Of a stretch of DNA of 6,234 bases, positions 1-5,252 are shown in pieces. Every line of letters begins with the position of its first letter. The stretch's first letter is position 1. Source of the DNA: SIG480 sp045595365. Lineage in GTDB: Bacteria; Bacillota; Clostridia; Oscillospirales; JAAYXM01. The notes under the pieces are model-generated. The model searched no databases, was not told the DNA's origin, and saw only the letters and a list, made by a program, of their open reading frames with translations. Both the position numbers and the translations under genes were made by a program. The DNA lies in contig JAZOAI010000039.1 in NCBI GenBank assembly GCA_045595365.1, forward strand, positions 1-6,234, given 5' to 3'.

Positions 1-641
1 CCGCACTCGTGAAGATATTTATATTCATCGGTATTTACCGGATATATTTCAAGCCCTACCATACGGAAATATTTTCTTGCTAGCTTACAAGCTTCACCAA
101 TATAGGCTATATCACTTTGTGAACGGCTTTCACCTGTAAGAATCAGAATTTCCTCCATACCACTGTCAGCTATAACCTTCATTTCTTTTTCAATCTGCTC
201 CACAGAAAGCTTCATTCGTTTAATGTGGTTATAACAGTTAAATCCGCAATAAACACAGTAATTTTCACAATAATTTGCGATATATAGCGGTGTGAACATA
301 TATACTGTATTTCCGAAGTGTTTACTTGTTTCGAGCCTTGCTCTCTGTGCCATCTGCTCTAAAAACGGCTCAGCCGCAGGAGAAAGCAATGCCTTGAAAT
401 CTTCTATGGTACAGGTTTTATGCTCCAATGCAGCTTTTACATCTTGGGAGGTATATTTTAAGTAATCAAAAGAATTCATCTGTTCCATTACTTTCTTACA
501 GACATCCGATTCTATTTTCTCCATACCCGGCAAATATTCCATATGATTTTTTCGTGAGGAAGGCTCTGTTTCAAGCTGATGCTTTCTTTTAAGTGCTTCG
601 GGTGACAGATGCTCCGAATCCACAAAAAACTGATTTTCCAT
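1..641 (-). CDS. thiH: 2-iminoacetate synthase ThiH (tyrosine lyase), 3' end cut by window edge
   Basis: This gene is not closed by a stop inside the window: 213 complete codons run from an ATG at 641 to the left edge. ThiH is a radical-SAM enzyme that cleaves tyrosine to dehydroglycine (2-iminoacetate) and p-cresol, and supplies the glycine-derived unit for ThiG. The translation shows the radical-SAM cluster motif Cys125-X3-Cys129-X2-Cys132 in the context YCENYCVYCGF, followed by the LTGESR stretch near 169-173, both typical of ThiH. The N-terminal part (about 35-100) has the helical lead-in EYLPGM...LLSPAAEPFLEQMAQ seen in clostridial ThiH proteins. The start is fixed by AAGGAGGA eight bases upstream; this site overlaps the thiG stop codon (gap 12 nt), so the two genes are cotranscribed. 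HydG is the closest relative, but the thi operon context decides for ThiH. The missing C-terminal half would carry the rest of the barrel. Confidence 0.95.
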   Translation of the reverse strand, partial: MENQFFVDSEHLSPEALKRKHQLETEPSSRKNHMEYLPGMEKIESDVCKKVMEQMNSFDYLKYTSQDVKAALEHKTCTIEDFKALLSPAAEPFLEQMAQRARLETSKHFGNTVYMFTPLYIANYCENYCVYCGFNCYNHIKRMKLSVEQIEKEMKVIADSGMEEILILTGESRSQSDIAYIGEACKLARKYFRMVGLEIYPVNTDEYKYLHEC

Positions 642-653
642 TATAAATCCTCC

Positions 654-1424
654 TTAATCACGTAAAAATCCGGTAAGAGGATCGGATGCGGATGCACCAC
701 GAGTCAGAACTCTTCCAAGTCCCGAAAGATATGCTTTTCTTCCCGCTTCAATTGCCTGACGGAATGCAGACGCCATAAGAGGAAGATTGCCCGCTGTAGC
801 TAATGCAGTATTTGCCATAATAGCTGCCGCCCCCATTTCCATTGCCTCACAAGCCTGAGAAGGCTTGCCGATACCTGCATCAACAATAATCGGCAAATCA
901 ATTTCATCAATGAGTATCTGTATAAAGTCTTTCGTTGCAAGCCCTTTATTAGAGCCTATGGGAGATGCAAGAGGCATTATGGTAGCAGCGCCTGCATTTG
1001 CCAAATCACGGGCAACATTTAAGTCAGGATACATATACGGCATAACAACGAAACCGTCATTCGCAAGAATTTCTGTTGCTTTAACTGTTTCGGAATTATC
1101 AGGCAGAAGATATTTTGAATCACGCATAATCTCGATTTTTACAAAATTACCGCAGCCAAGCTCACGGGCAAGCCGTGCAATTCTTACCGCTTCTTCGGCA
1201 TTTCTTGCACCGCTTGTGTTGGGAAGCAATGTGATTCCTTTCGGGATATAATCCAAAATATTTTCCTGCTCCTTTGTGTTTGCACGGCGTACAGCCAGTG
1301 TGATTATTTCTGCTCCGGCATCCTTTATTGCAGATTCGATTAAATTAAGAGAATATTTCCCCGAACCTAAAATAAAACGGGAATTAAACTCGTGACCGCC
1401 GATAACAAGTTTATCATTATTCAT
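654..1424 (-). CDS. thiG: thiazole synthase ThiG
   Basis: The 256-residue product has the normal length for ThiG, the cytoplasmic TIM-barrel enzyme that condenses 1-deoxy-D-xylulose 5-phosphate, dehydroglycine and the ThiS thiocarboxylate into thiazole phosphate. Visible signatures are PNTSGAR (68-74), the Schiff-base lysine Lys96 in NFVKIEI, the phosphate loop segment PIGSNKGL (155-162), DAGIGKPSQA (182-191) and MANTA (203-207). All expected catalytic features are present and the frame is intact. An AGAAGGAA ribosome binding site precedes the ATG. The gene lies 16 nt after thiF and 12 nt before thiH, so it belongs to the riboswitch-controlled transcript that begins near 2452. The identification is secure. 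Confidence 0.97.
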   Translation of the reverse strand: MNNDKLVIGGHEFNSRFILGSGKYSLNLIESAIKDAGAEIITLAVRRANTKEQENILDYIPKGITLLPNTSGARNAEEAVRIARLARELGCGNFVKIEIMRDSKYLLPDNSETVKATEILANDGFVVMPYMYPDLNVARDLANAGAATIMPLASPIGSNKGLATKDFIQILIDEIDLPIIVDAGIGKPSQACEAMEMGAAAIMANTALATAGNLPLMASAFRQAIEAGRKAYLSGLGRVLTRGASASDPLTGFLRD

Positions 1425-1440
1425 TTACAATTCCTTCTTT

Positions 1441-2076
1441 CTATACTTCGTATTTTTCAGCTATTATTCTTAAAACAGTATGTGCCTGATGTGCGGCACA
1501 CAGCATCACTCTTGACGACACAAGACCGATTCCGTATTTAACATCGCTTTTTTCATCTCCGCAAAGATAAAATTTATTTGTGATTTTTCTTGTTTTAATT
1601 GAGTTTCCGCTATCCAACCCTGCCATTCCCGATGCGGATACAATATATTTATCAGGCATTTCCGAGAGAACAAAGTTAACAAGCTTTGCTTTTTCTTCAG
1701 CATTGTCAAATGCTTCACAGATAACATCTGCCTTTGATAGCAAAGCCGTGGCATTATTTTCATCAAGTTTTACTGTATGTATCTCTGTTTTATGATATGG
1801 GTTTATTTCTTTTAAGTTATTCTTAAGAGCTTCTGTCTTATTCATTCCGATTTGATTTATCTTATATTGCTGACGATGAAGATTTGTTATATCAACTTTA
1901 TCAAAATCAATCAGTATAAGTTTTCCTATACCTGCACGGGCAAGTGCGACGGCAATGTTTGAGCCAAGGCCTCCAAGACCGCACAGAGCAACAGTTACCG
2001 ATGAAATTTTCTTCTGAAGCTCAATGCCGTGCCGTTCATACAGGGCTTGCATCCATTCTTCTTTAGTTGGAATCAT
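1441..2076 (-). CDS. thiF: ThiS adenylyltransferase ThiF, short family-2 type
   Basis: This is an E1-like enzyme that adenylates the C-terminal Gly of ThiS and so prepares it for sulfur transfer. With the ATG at 2076 it has 211 residues. A Rossmann ATP-binding motif GLGGLGSN lies at 33-40, acidic residues Asp57/Asp59 end the second strand, NLHRQQ lies at 65-70, and AFDNAEEK contains Asp124, which matches the family's catalytic Asp. FYLCGD near 169-174 is typical of the short ThiF branch (about 200 aa), which lacks the longer zinc-binding tail of E. coli ThiF. A GTG nine bases upstream (2085) is in frame but sits inside the AGGAGGTG ribosome binding site. The ATG at 2076 stands 8 nt after AGGAGG and is the better start. 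thiF starts one base after the thiS stop codon, which suggests translational coupling of the two partners. Confidence 0.94.
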   Translation of the reverse strand: MIPTKEEWMQALYERHGIELQKKISSVTVALCGLGGLGSNIAVALARAGIGKLILIDFDKVDITNLHRQQYKINQIGMNKTEALKNNLKEINPYHKTEIHTVKLDENNATALLSKADVICEAFDNAEEKAKLVNFVLSEMPDKYIVSASGMAGLDSGNSIKTRKITNKFYLCGDEKSDVKYGIGLVSSRVMLCAAHQAHTVLRIIAEKYEV

Positions 2077-2077
2077 A

Positions 2078-2272
2078 TCATCCACCTCCTACAAAGCTTA
2101 CAATTTCAACACTGTCACCATCTTTTAAAACTATGTCCGTATATTGTGCTTTAGGGATGATTTCTCCGTTAAGCTCTACTGCAACACGAGCTAAGTCATA
2201 GCCTGAAAAATCAAGATATTCAGCAACAGATTTTCCTGCTGCATCCAAATTTTCTCCGTTAATTCTCACCAT
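2078..2272 (-). CDS. thiS: sulfur carrier protein ThiS
   Basis: This is a 64-residue ubiquitin-fold sulfur carrier that ends in FVGGG, the Gly-Gly tail that ThiF adenylates and that later carries the thiocarboxylate used by ThiG. The sequence MVRINGEN...VAVELNGEIIP...LKDGDSVEIVSFVGGG matches ThiS along its whole length. The same frame stays open to 2383, but the extra 37 codons are translated riboswitch and terminator sequence. The ATG at 2272 has an ideal GGAGG 8 nt upstream (2281-2285) and gives the usual family length. It is the first gene of the operon, directly after the leader terminator. Its last codons (GGA GGT GGA) also form the ribosome binding site of thiF. Confidence 0.95.
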   Translation of the reverse strand: MVRINGENLDAAGKSVAEYLDFSGYDLARVAVELNGEIIPKAQYTDIVLKDGDSVEIVSFVGGG

Positions 2273-2293
2273 TTTATTCACCTCCATTGCAAC

Positions 2294-2323
2294 AAAAAAA
2301 GGAGTTACCGATTCGGTAACTCC
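2294..2323 (-). terminator. intrinsic terminator in the thi leader (riboswitch expression platform)
   Basis: On the minus strand a perfect 10-bp stem, GGAGTTACCG with CGGTAACTCC, closes a 3-nt loop (2301-2323) and is followed directly by seven T (2294-2300). It lies between the TPP aptamer and the thiS ribosome binding site. This is the standard off-switch arrangement of Gram-positive thiamine riboswitches: TPP binding favours the terminator and stops transcription before thiS. I did not find a convincing antiterminator complement. Confidence 0.93.
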
Positions 2324-2361
2324 AAAATTTACTTCGATTTTCCCAATAGCATTATCAGGCA

Positions 2362-2440
2362 TCCCTACGATGGCATTATCCAAATCAGGTTCTCGGTCGA
2401 AGGTTATACCTTCCTCTCAGCCTGTAATACAAGCTCCCAT
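2362..2440 (-). promoter_or_regulatory. TPP riboswitch aptamer (THI element)
   Basis: Read on the minus strand, the conserved THI-box elements occur in order. GGGAGC is at 2433-2438, followed by the P3 stem AGCUUGU/ACAGGCU. CUGAGA is at 2415-2420. An optional stem GAAGG/CCUUC comes next. GAACCUGAU is at 2384-2392, GGAUAAUGCC at 2372-2381 and CGUAGGGA at 2362-2369. CUGAGA binds the pyrimidine ring and the GAUAAUGCC side binds the pyrophosphate in known structures. Outer pairing (P1) looks weak here. The aptamer starts about 12 nt after the predicted transcription start and controls thiSFGH through the terminator at 2294-2323. Confidence 0.96.
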
Positions 2441-2458
2441 TTCTTATTCTTTTTTTGC

Positions 2459-2487
2459 ATTATATCACATGCTGTCTGCATTTGCAA
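2459..2487 (-). promoter_or_regulatory. promoter of the thiSFGH operon
   Basis: On the minus strand TTGCAA (2482-2487) and a perfect TATAAT (2459-2464) are separated by exactly 17 bp. Transcription would begin near 2452, just before the TPP aptamer. The position and the match to the housekeeping sigma consensus make this the likely sole promoter of the thi operon. Confidence 0.85.
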
Positions 2488-2588
2488 TAGGGAGGAGTGT
2501 AAAATTTCAGCATTTTATACTCGGCGAATATACTGCCCTCTTTAAGACTTTGCAGCTGAGCAGGTGAGCCAAATGAGACCTTTTGCAC

Positions 2589-2621
2589 AAAAAATCGGAA
2601 CAAGCGTAACTTGTTCCGATT
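2589..2621 (-). terminator. intrinsic terminator of tRNA-Ser
   Basis: On the minus strand a perfect 12-bp stem, AATCGGAACAAG with CTTGTTCCGATT, has a 5-nt loop (2593-2621) and a T tract (2589-2594). It begins on the base next to the tRNA CCA end, so transcription stops right after the tRNA. The T tract is only about six residues, but the stem is strong. Confidence 0.9.
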
Positions 2622-2710
2622 TGGCGGAGGGAGTGGGATTCGAACCCACGTGGGGTTGCCCCCAAACGGTTTTCAAGACCGCCTCGTTATGACCACTTCG
2701 ATATCCCTCC
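2622..2710 (-). tRNA. tRNA-Ser, anticodon UGA
   Basis: The 89-nt sequence folds as a class II tRNA: acceptor GGAGGGA/TCCCTCC, a short D stem TCG/CGA with GTGG in its loop, and anticodon stem GCGGT/ACCGT around the loop CTTGAAA, which gives anticodon TGA. A long variable arm GGGG-GCAA-CCCC is typical of serine tRNAs. The T arm is GTGGG/CCCAC around TTCGAAT, the discriminator base is G, and the CCA is encoded. It reads UCN codons, chiefly UCA. A terminator follows at once. No good promoter lies directly ahead of it; the nearest strong one is at 2996-3024, beyond a broken duplicate of its own 5' part. Confidence 0.97.
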
Positions 2711-2746
2711 ATGTATGTTAACGGCCAAGGGCCGTTAAATACGGAA
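2693..2746. repeat. direct repeat copy 1: tRNA-Ser 5' end plus leader palindrome
   Basis: These 54 bp are identical to 2911-2964, offset 218 bp. The repeat covers the first 18 nt of tRNA-Ser and its upstream leader. The leader carries a perfect 9-bp inverted repeat, TTAACGGCC and GGCCGTTAA with a 3-nt loop (2718-2738), which ends 7 nt before the mature tRNA. With a one-base indel the similarity runs on to about 2750. Confidence 0.95.
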
Positions 2747-2790
2747 TATTAAATTTTGAAGGATACTCAAGAAAGGAGAATGGCTCGGCT

Positions 2791-2928
2791 CCGCCTCGTT
2801 ATGCCCTGTTGCGGTGCCCGAAATTCTTTTTTCACTGCCGTGAAAGAATTTCGACCGCGGCCACTCGCTCAGCTCGCTTCATCTGCCACTGGCAGCGCTC
2901 GCATCGCTCCCCACTTCGATATCCCTCC
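2791..2928 (-). pseudogene. broken tRNA-Ser copy with a 107-bp insert in the D-loop
   Basis: On the minus strand, 2928-2911 repeats the acceptor 5' strand, D stem and D-loop GTGG of the neighbouring tRNA-Ser. The match resumes at 2803-2791 with CATAACGAGGCGG, which is the rest of the D-loop and D stem and the start of the anticodon stem. Between them lie 107 unrelated, GC-rich bases (2804-2910), where the intact gene has a single T. Beyond 2791 the similarity stops, so anticodon loop, variable arm, T arm and acceptor 3' strand are missing. It cannot give a functional tRNA. It may be the remnant of a tandem tRNA-Ser duplication, or a repeat element that shares this sequence with the tRNA. Confidence 0.75.
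2819..2853. repeat. bulged inverted repeat inside the tRNA-linked insert
   Basis: CGAAATTCTTTTTTCAC (2819-2835) and GTGAAAGAATTTCG (2840-2853) pair completely except for three extra T in the left arm, around a TGCC loop. It is the main hairpin of the 107-bp insert. It could mark a small mobile repeat; no open reading frame of interest accompanies it. Confidence 0.7.
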
Positions 2929-2964
2929 ATGTATGTTAACGGCCAAGGGCCGTTAAATACGGAA
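2911..2964. repeat. direct repeat copy 2: tRNA-Ser 5' fragment plus leader palindrome
   Basis: These 54 bp are identical to 2693-2746. The palindrome arms lie at 2936-2944 and 2948-2956. This copy is next to the promoter at 2996-3024, so it probably occupies the original position of the tRNA leader. The intact tRNA lies downstream of it in the direction of transcription. Confidence 0.95.
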
Positions 2965-2995
2965 ATATTCAGGTGTAGGAAAAAAGCCATATATG

Positions 2996-3024
2996 ATTTT
3001 AGCAAAAAACGGGGGTAATGTCAA
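2996..3024 (-). promoter_or_regulatory. strong promoter reading into the tRNA-Ser region
   Basis: On the minus strand a perfect TTGACA (3019-3024), a 17-bp spacer and TAAAAT (2996-3001) are present. Transcription would start near 2989. Only 6 bp separate the -35 box from the stop codon of the lipoprotein gene. The expected transcript crosses the broken tRNA copy and the insert before it reaches intact tRNA-Ser and the terminator at 2589. Confidence 0.85.
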
Positions 3025-3030
3025 GAACTT

Positions 3031-4113
3031 TTATTGAATATTTTCAGGATTATTTTCCTCTCCCGTTATTGAAATGTCGGCGTTTTGCGGAACGATTGCA
3101 ACATAGCTGTCACCCGGGACAACGGAAAGCTCTGTGCCGTCAGCCGTGAAAAATTCAAACGGAGCTGACTTGCCGCTTCTCTTCCAGGTTATATCGGTTT
3201 TTGTTCCGTTTACGAAATAGAACCCGCTTCCGCTTCCTACTGAATCAAAACGAAGCCTTCCTGCAGTGTCGCCGGGGATGACATATGAATTCATATGAAG
3301 CAGGAAAATGTTTTTAAAAGCAAGCTGACTGCCGGAAAGCGCATCAATGTGGCTTGTTCCGTACTGCCCGATTCTGTAGAGACCGAGGCTTTCGTCATAT
3401 GTATATGTTCCCGTTTTGTAAGAAGAAAATACTGCTGAAATTTTGGTAGCGTCGCTTCCACTGTATGAAACGTCATCTGAAAAGTTGAAAACAGGGCCGA
3501 ACTCCTCGTCGCGGGTCATCCGGATATTTTCACTATTGAGCTTTTCCATAATGCGCTCGCCTGACGTGAAAACGCTGTGCTCATAGCCGCTTGATTTGAT
3601 GCGATCCTTATCGCGCCAATACATCGAGTTGTTTTTGCCCTCAATAAGGTCAAAGGCGTCAATGCCGTCTTTCTTAATTTGGCTATATGCTTCAGGGCTT
3701 CCGCCGATATGGATATAAACCGCGTCAAGGCTCTCGGCGAAGTTTATGTAATACGGGCGGGCAGAGCGGATGGTGCCTATCTGTTCAATGTCTTCAATGT
3801 CATCAAAAACTGCTAAAAGCCTTGTGATTCCGCCCTCTGCAAGAGCCTCGAAAACAATGCTTGCGTTTGAAATGCCATACTGCGGGAGGGCTTTTTTGAT
3901 GTTGTTTATCATAACTGCAACGGGGCGGCGGTTTGACGCCTCCTCGCTCTCAACCGGAAGCCCCGTCAGCGCACTTTTGTATTCCGGGAGTGTGACTTCA
4001 ATCTCCTCGCTGTCGTCAAAAGAGAGGGGCTCGGAAACAGCTTTTTTGCATGAGGAAAAAAGCATAATAGCTGCAAGAGAGAGAATAAGAATTTTGAAAA
4101 TTTTAGACTTCAT
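3031..4113 (-). CDS. YerB-family lipoprotein (DUF3048 domain)
   Basis: The 360-residue product starts with a lipoprotein signal: Lys-rich start, hydrophobic stretch 8-19, and FSSC with Cys22 as the predicted lipidated residue, so it should be anchored on the outer face of the membrane. The body matches the DUF3048 family, named after B. subtilis YerB. The sequence runs ALTGLPV near 48-54, RRPVAVMINN, PQYGISNASIVFEALAEGGITRLLAVF and IGTIRSARPYYINFAESLDAVYIHIGGSPEA near 112-141. A C-terminal beta-rich part (about 240-345) contains TDITWKRSGKSAPFEFF. The role of the family is not established; a cell-envelope function is an inference. The ATG has GGAAGG upstream. A promoter with an extended -10 lies at 4153-4181. 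No terminator is visible after the stop, so transcripts may run into the tRNA-Ser unit. Confidence 0.9.
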   Translation of the reverse strand: MKSKIFKILILSLAAIMLFSSCKKAVSEPLSFDDSEEIEVTLPEYKSALTGLPVESEEASNRRPVAVMINNIKKALPQYGISNASIVFEALAEGGITRLLAVFDDIEDIEQIGTIRSARPYYINFAESLDAVYIHIGGSPEAYSQIKKDGIDAFDLIEGKNNSMYWRDKDRIKSSGYEHSVFTSGERIMEKLNSENIRMTRDEEFGPVFNFSDDVSYSGSDATKISAVFSSYKTGTYTYDESLGLYRIGQYGTSHIDALSGSQLAFKNIFLLHMNSYVIPGDTAGRLRFDSVGSGSGFYFVNGTKTDITWKRSGKSAPFEFFTADGTELSVVPGDSYVAIVPQNADISITGEENNPENIQ

Positions 4114-4152
4114 AGTTTTTGCACCTTCCGTTTCAGAGTAGTTTCTTTTATA

Positions 4153-4181
4153 AGTATATCACAAAATTTGGATATAGTACA
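4153..4181 (-). promoter_or_regulatory. probable promoter of the DUF3048 lipoprotein gene
   Basis: On the minus strand TATACT (4153-4158) is preceded by TGA, which gives an extended -10 element (TGnTATACT). A weak -35, TGTACT (4176-4181), lies 17 bp upstream. Transcription would start near 4146, 33 nt before the ATG. The -35 begins 8 bp past the stop of the upstream gene. Confidence 0.6.
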
Positions 4182-4188
4182 GAAGAAA

Positions 4189-4560
4189 TCACACCCGACA
4201 CTGTATAACCAGGAAAATTCCGTCATTGCAGGCTTTGTTTGAAACAACGTTCAAAGAACAGGGAAGGGCGGCGTCGCGGATGCTGCAAACCGCGCTATTG
4301 CAGATTATTCCGTTTTCCGCCTCTGTGATTGACCCCGGAATAGCCCTGCCGTTTATCGAAAGCTGAGCCTTTCCACCCCTTTCGGAAAAAAATAAAAAGT
4401 AAAGGCAATACATCCCGCTTTCGCAGATGAGAATCTGTGTCAGATCTTCGTCGGAGAGCCATAGCGGTGGCGGAGAGGAGACAAGCATTACAGAGGTGTC
4501 GGGCTTTCCTTTAGAAAAGATAAGGGCAGCAGCGCCCGAATTGTTTTGTGAAGCGTACAT
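4189..4560 (-). CDS. small protein resembling the jelly-roll C-terminal domain of exosporium/collagen-like proteins
   Basis: The 123-residue product has no signal peptide. From about 38 on it follows the pattern of the C1q/TNF-like domain that ends BclA-type and other clostridial collagen-like surface proteins: LTQILICESGMYCLYFLFF (40-58), then LSINGRAIPGS (67-77), then a Cys-rich strand series to the end. No Gly-X-Y collagen repeat is present, so it would be a stand-alone domain. Seven cysteines (46, 52, 87, 92, 101, 111, 121) are many for such a domain. The ATG has GGAGGA 7 nt upstream. That site can pair with an upstream CCTCCGA (see the repeat at 4569-4603). The resemblance rests on motif pattern only; it may be a spore or surface protein. 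The reading frame is supported by its ribosome binding site and its position in a minus-strand run. Confidence 0.6.
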   Translation of the reverse strand: MYASQNNSGAAALIFSKGKPDTSVMLVSSPPPLWLSDEDLTQILICESGMYCLYFLFFSERGGKAQLSINGRAIPGSITEAENGIICNSAVCSIRDAALPCSLNVVSNKACNDGIFLVIQCRV

Positions 4561-4568
4561 CGCTTATT

Positions 4569-4603
4569 CCTCCGATTATGTGTTACTTTATATTATTCGG
4601 AGG
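4569..4603 (-). repeat. inverted repeat covering the ribosome binding site of the 123-aa gene
   Basis: In minus-strand RNA CCUCCGA (4603-4597) can pair with UCGGAGG (4575-4569), a 7-bp stem around an AU-rich 21-nt loop. The right arm is the ribosome binding site. It matters only if transcription starts upstream of 4603, which I could not establish. Confidence 0.5.
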
Positions 4604-4616
4604 ACAAGATATATGT

Positions 4617-4660
4617 GAAGGGGCTGTTTTGCTACAAACCCTTCGCAGGACTTTCCTGCG
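4617..4660. repeat. palindromic repeat, degenerate copy, plus adjoining hairpin
   Basis: TTTTGCTACAAACCCTT (4627-4643) is the exact reverse complement of 6053-6069. Together with GAAGGGG at 4617-4623 it looks like a shortened version of the longer palindrome at 6053-6090. A perfect hairpin, CGCAGGA/TCCTGCG with a 3-nt loop (4644-4660), follows directly. It may act as a weak terminator between minus-strand genes, but no T tract is present. Confidence 0.75.
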
Positions 4661-4716
4661 ATGCGTGCGCAGAGTGAGGGGAGAAGATTTTCAAAATAAA
4701 ATGAATTTATTGCTAG

Positions 4717-5151
4717 TTAACAATTTTCGGCTATATTAATGATGTGTTTTCCTTTGTTTTTAGCATACTCTATTGCGGAAAAGGCACCCCCGAATTCGTG
4801 GGTAATATGACATATCACAAAATCAGAACGCGAAATCATCCATTTGTTTCGGTATAATATCGCGAAACGTTTTGGGACACATTCAATGCCTTCAGGATAG
4901 ATGGTATCAGAAAAATCAAGATGCTCAGATTTTTGAGGTAAGTATGCAAGAACAACATTATATTTTATAGAAGGATCTTTTATACGAAGTTCCTTTAAAA
5001 TATTCTTTACAACAAAGTCGAATTTTCCATTATTACCCACATAAAACATTTTTACACCATGTTGTTCAATTAAAATTTCTATTTGTTTTAAAAGCTGAAA
5101 CTTTATATCACAGTTTAAATTTCTGTGCCCGAAAAAAGTACATGAAAGCAT
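4717..5151 (-). CDS. SLOG-superfamily protein (DUF1273/YpsA-like), possible nucleotide binder
   Basis: The 144-residue product has the Rossmann-like order of the SLOG (DprA/LOG-type) superfamily. It starts CTFFGHRN (4-11), has FYVGNNGKFD (36-45), a strand NVVLAYLP (65-72), DTIYPEGIE (82-90), RNKWMI (101-106) and ends with SDFVICHITHEFGGAFSA (109-126), whose Gly-Gly turn resembles the phosphate-binding loop of this fold. Close relatives occur as single-domain proteins in many Clostridia, often in accessory DNA. Their ligand and role are unknown; SLOG domains in other systems sense or process nucleotides. The ribosome binding site is weak (AGGG, 11 nt upstream). The gene is AT-richer than the lipoprotein gene and diverges from an XRE regulator over a shared promoter region. 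Codons and context are compatible with transfer, but this is inference. Confidence 0.85.
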   Translation of the reverse strand: MLSCTFFGHRNLNCDIKFQLLKQIEILIEQHGVKMFYVGNNGKFDFVVKNILKELRIKDPSIKYNVVLAYLPQKSEHLDFSDTIYPEGIECVPKRFAILYRNKWMISRSDFVICHITHEFGGAFSAIEYAKNKGKHIINIAENC

Positions 5152-5182
5152 AAATCACACATCCCTATTACAGTACAACATT

Positions 5183-5211
5183 ATAATAGGTCAAAAACAC
5201 CCTAATATCAA
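5183..5211 (-). promoter_or_regulatory. promoter of the SLOG gene
   Basis: On the minus strand TTGATA (5206-5211) and TATTAT (5183-5188) are 17 bp apart, each one base from consensus. Transcription would start near 5176, giving a 25-nt leader. The two AATAGGTCAA repeats overlap the -10 and the -35 edge, so a bound repressor would block this promoter. Confidence 0.7.
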
Positions 5212-5225
5212 TAGGTCAATTTGAC
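5185..5225. promoter_or_regulatory. candidate operator: repeated AATAGGTCAA sites
   Basis: AATAGGTCAA occurs at 5185-5194 and 5210-5219, 25 bp apart. The second copy continues into a 5-1-5 inverted repeat, GTCAA-T-TTGAC (5215-5225). The sites sit between divergent SLOG and XRE genes and on the SLOG promoter, the place expected for sites of the XRE protein. Binding itself is inferred. Confidence 0.55.
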
Positions 5226-5252
5226 ATAATATGTACGAGGTGTTAAGCGATT

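Noticed and set aside
865..1795. Plus-strand frames opposite thiG and thiF
   Set aside because: They are antisense shadows of well-identified genes and match no known family.
2077..2085. GTG start for thiF at 2085
   Set aside because: The GTG lies within the AGGAGGTG ribosome binding site; the ATG at 2076 is correctly spaced.
2273..2383. In-frame N-terminal extension of ThiS to 101 residues
   Set aside because: It is translated riboswitch and terminator sequence; the ATG at 2272 has an ideal ribosome binding site and gives the normal ThiS length.
2693..2964. att-type direct repeats of an integrative element
   Set aside because: Integrative elements normally duplicate the 3' end of a tRNA gene; here the 5' end is duplicated and only about 160 bp without genes lie between the copies.
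2756..3018. Plus-strand reading frames of 66 and 69 residues
   Set aside because: They cross the tRNA-Ser fragment, insert and repeats, have compositionally odd products and no credible start; the region is RNA/repeat sequence.
5221..5249. TTGACA at 5221 as a plus-strand -35 for the XRE gene
   Set aside because: A 17-bp spacer puts the -10 at TAAGCG, only four bases before the start codon, which leaves no room for the ribosome binding site.
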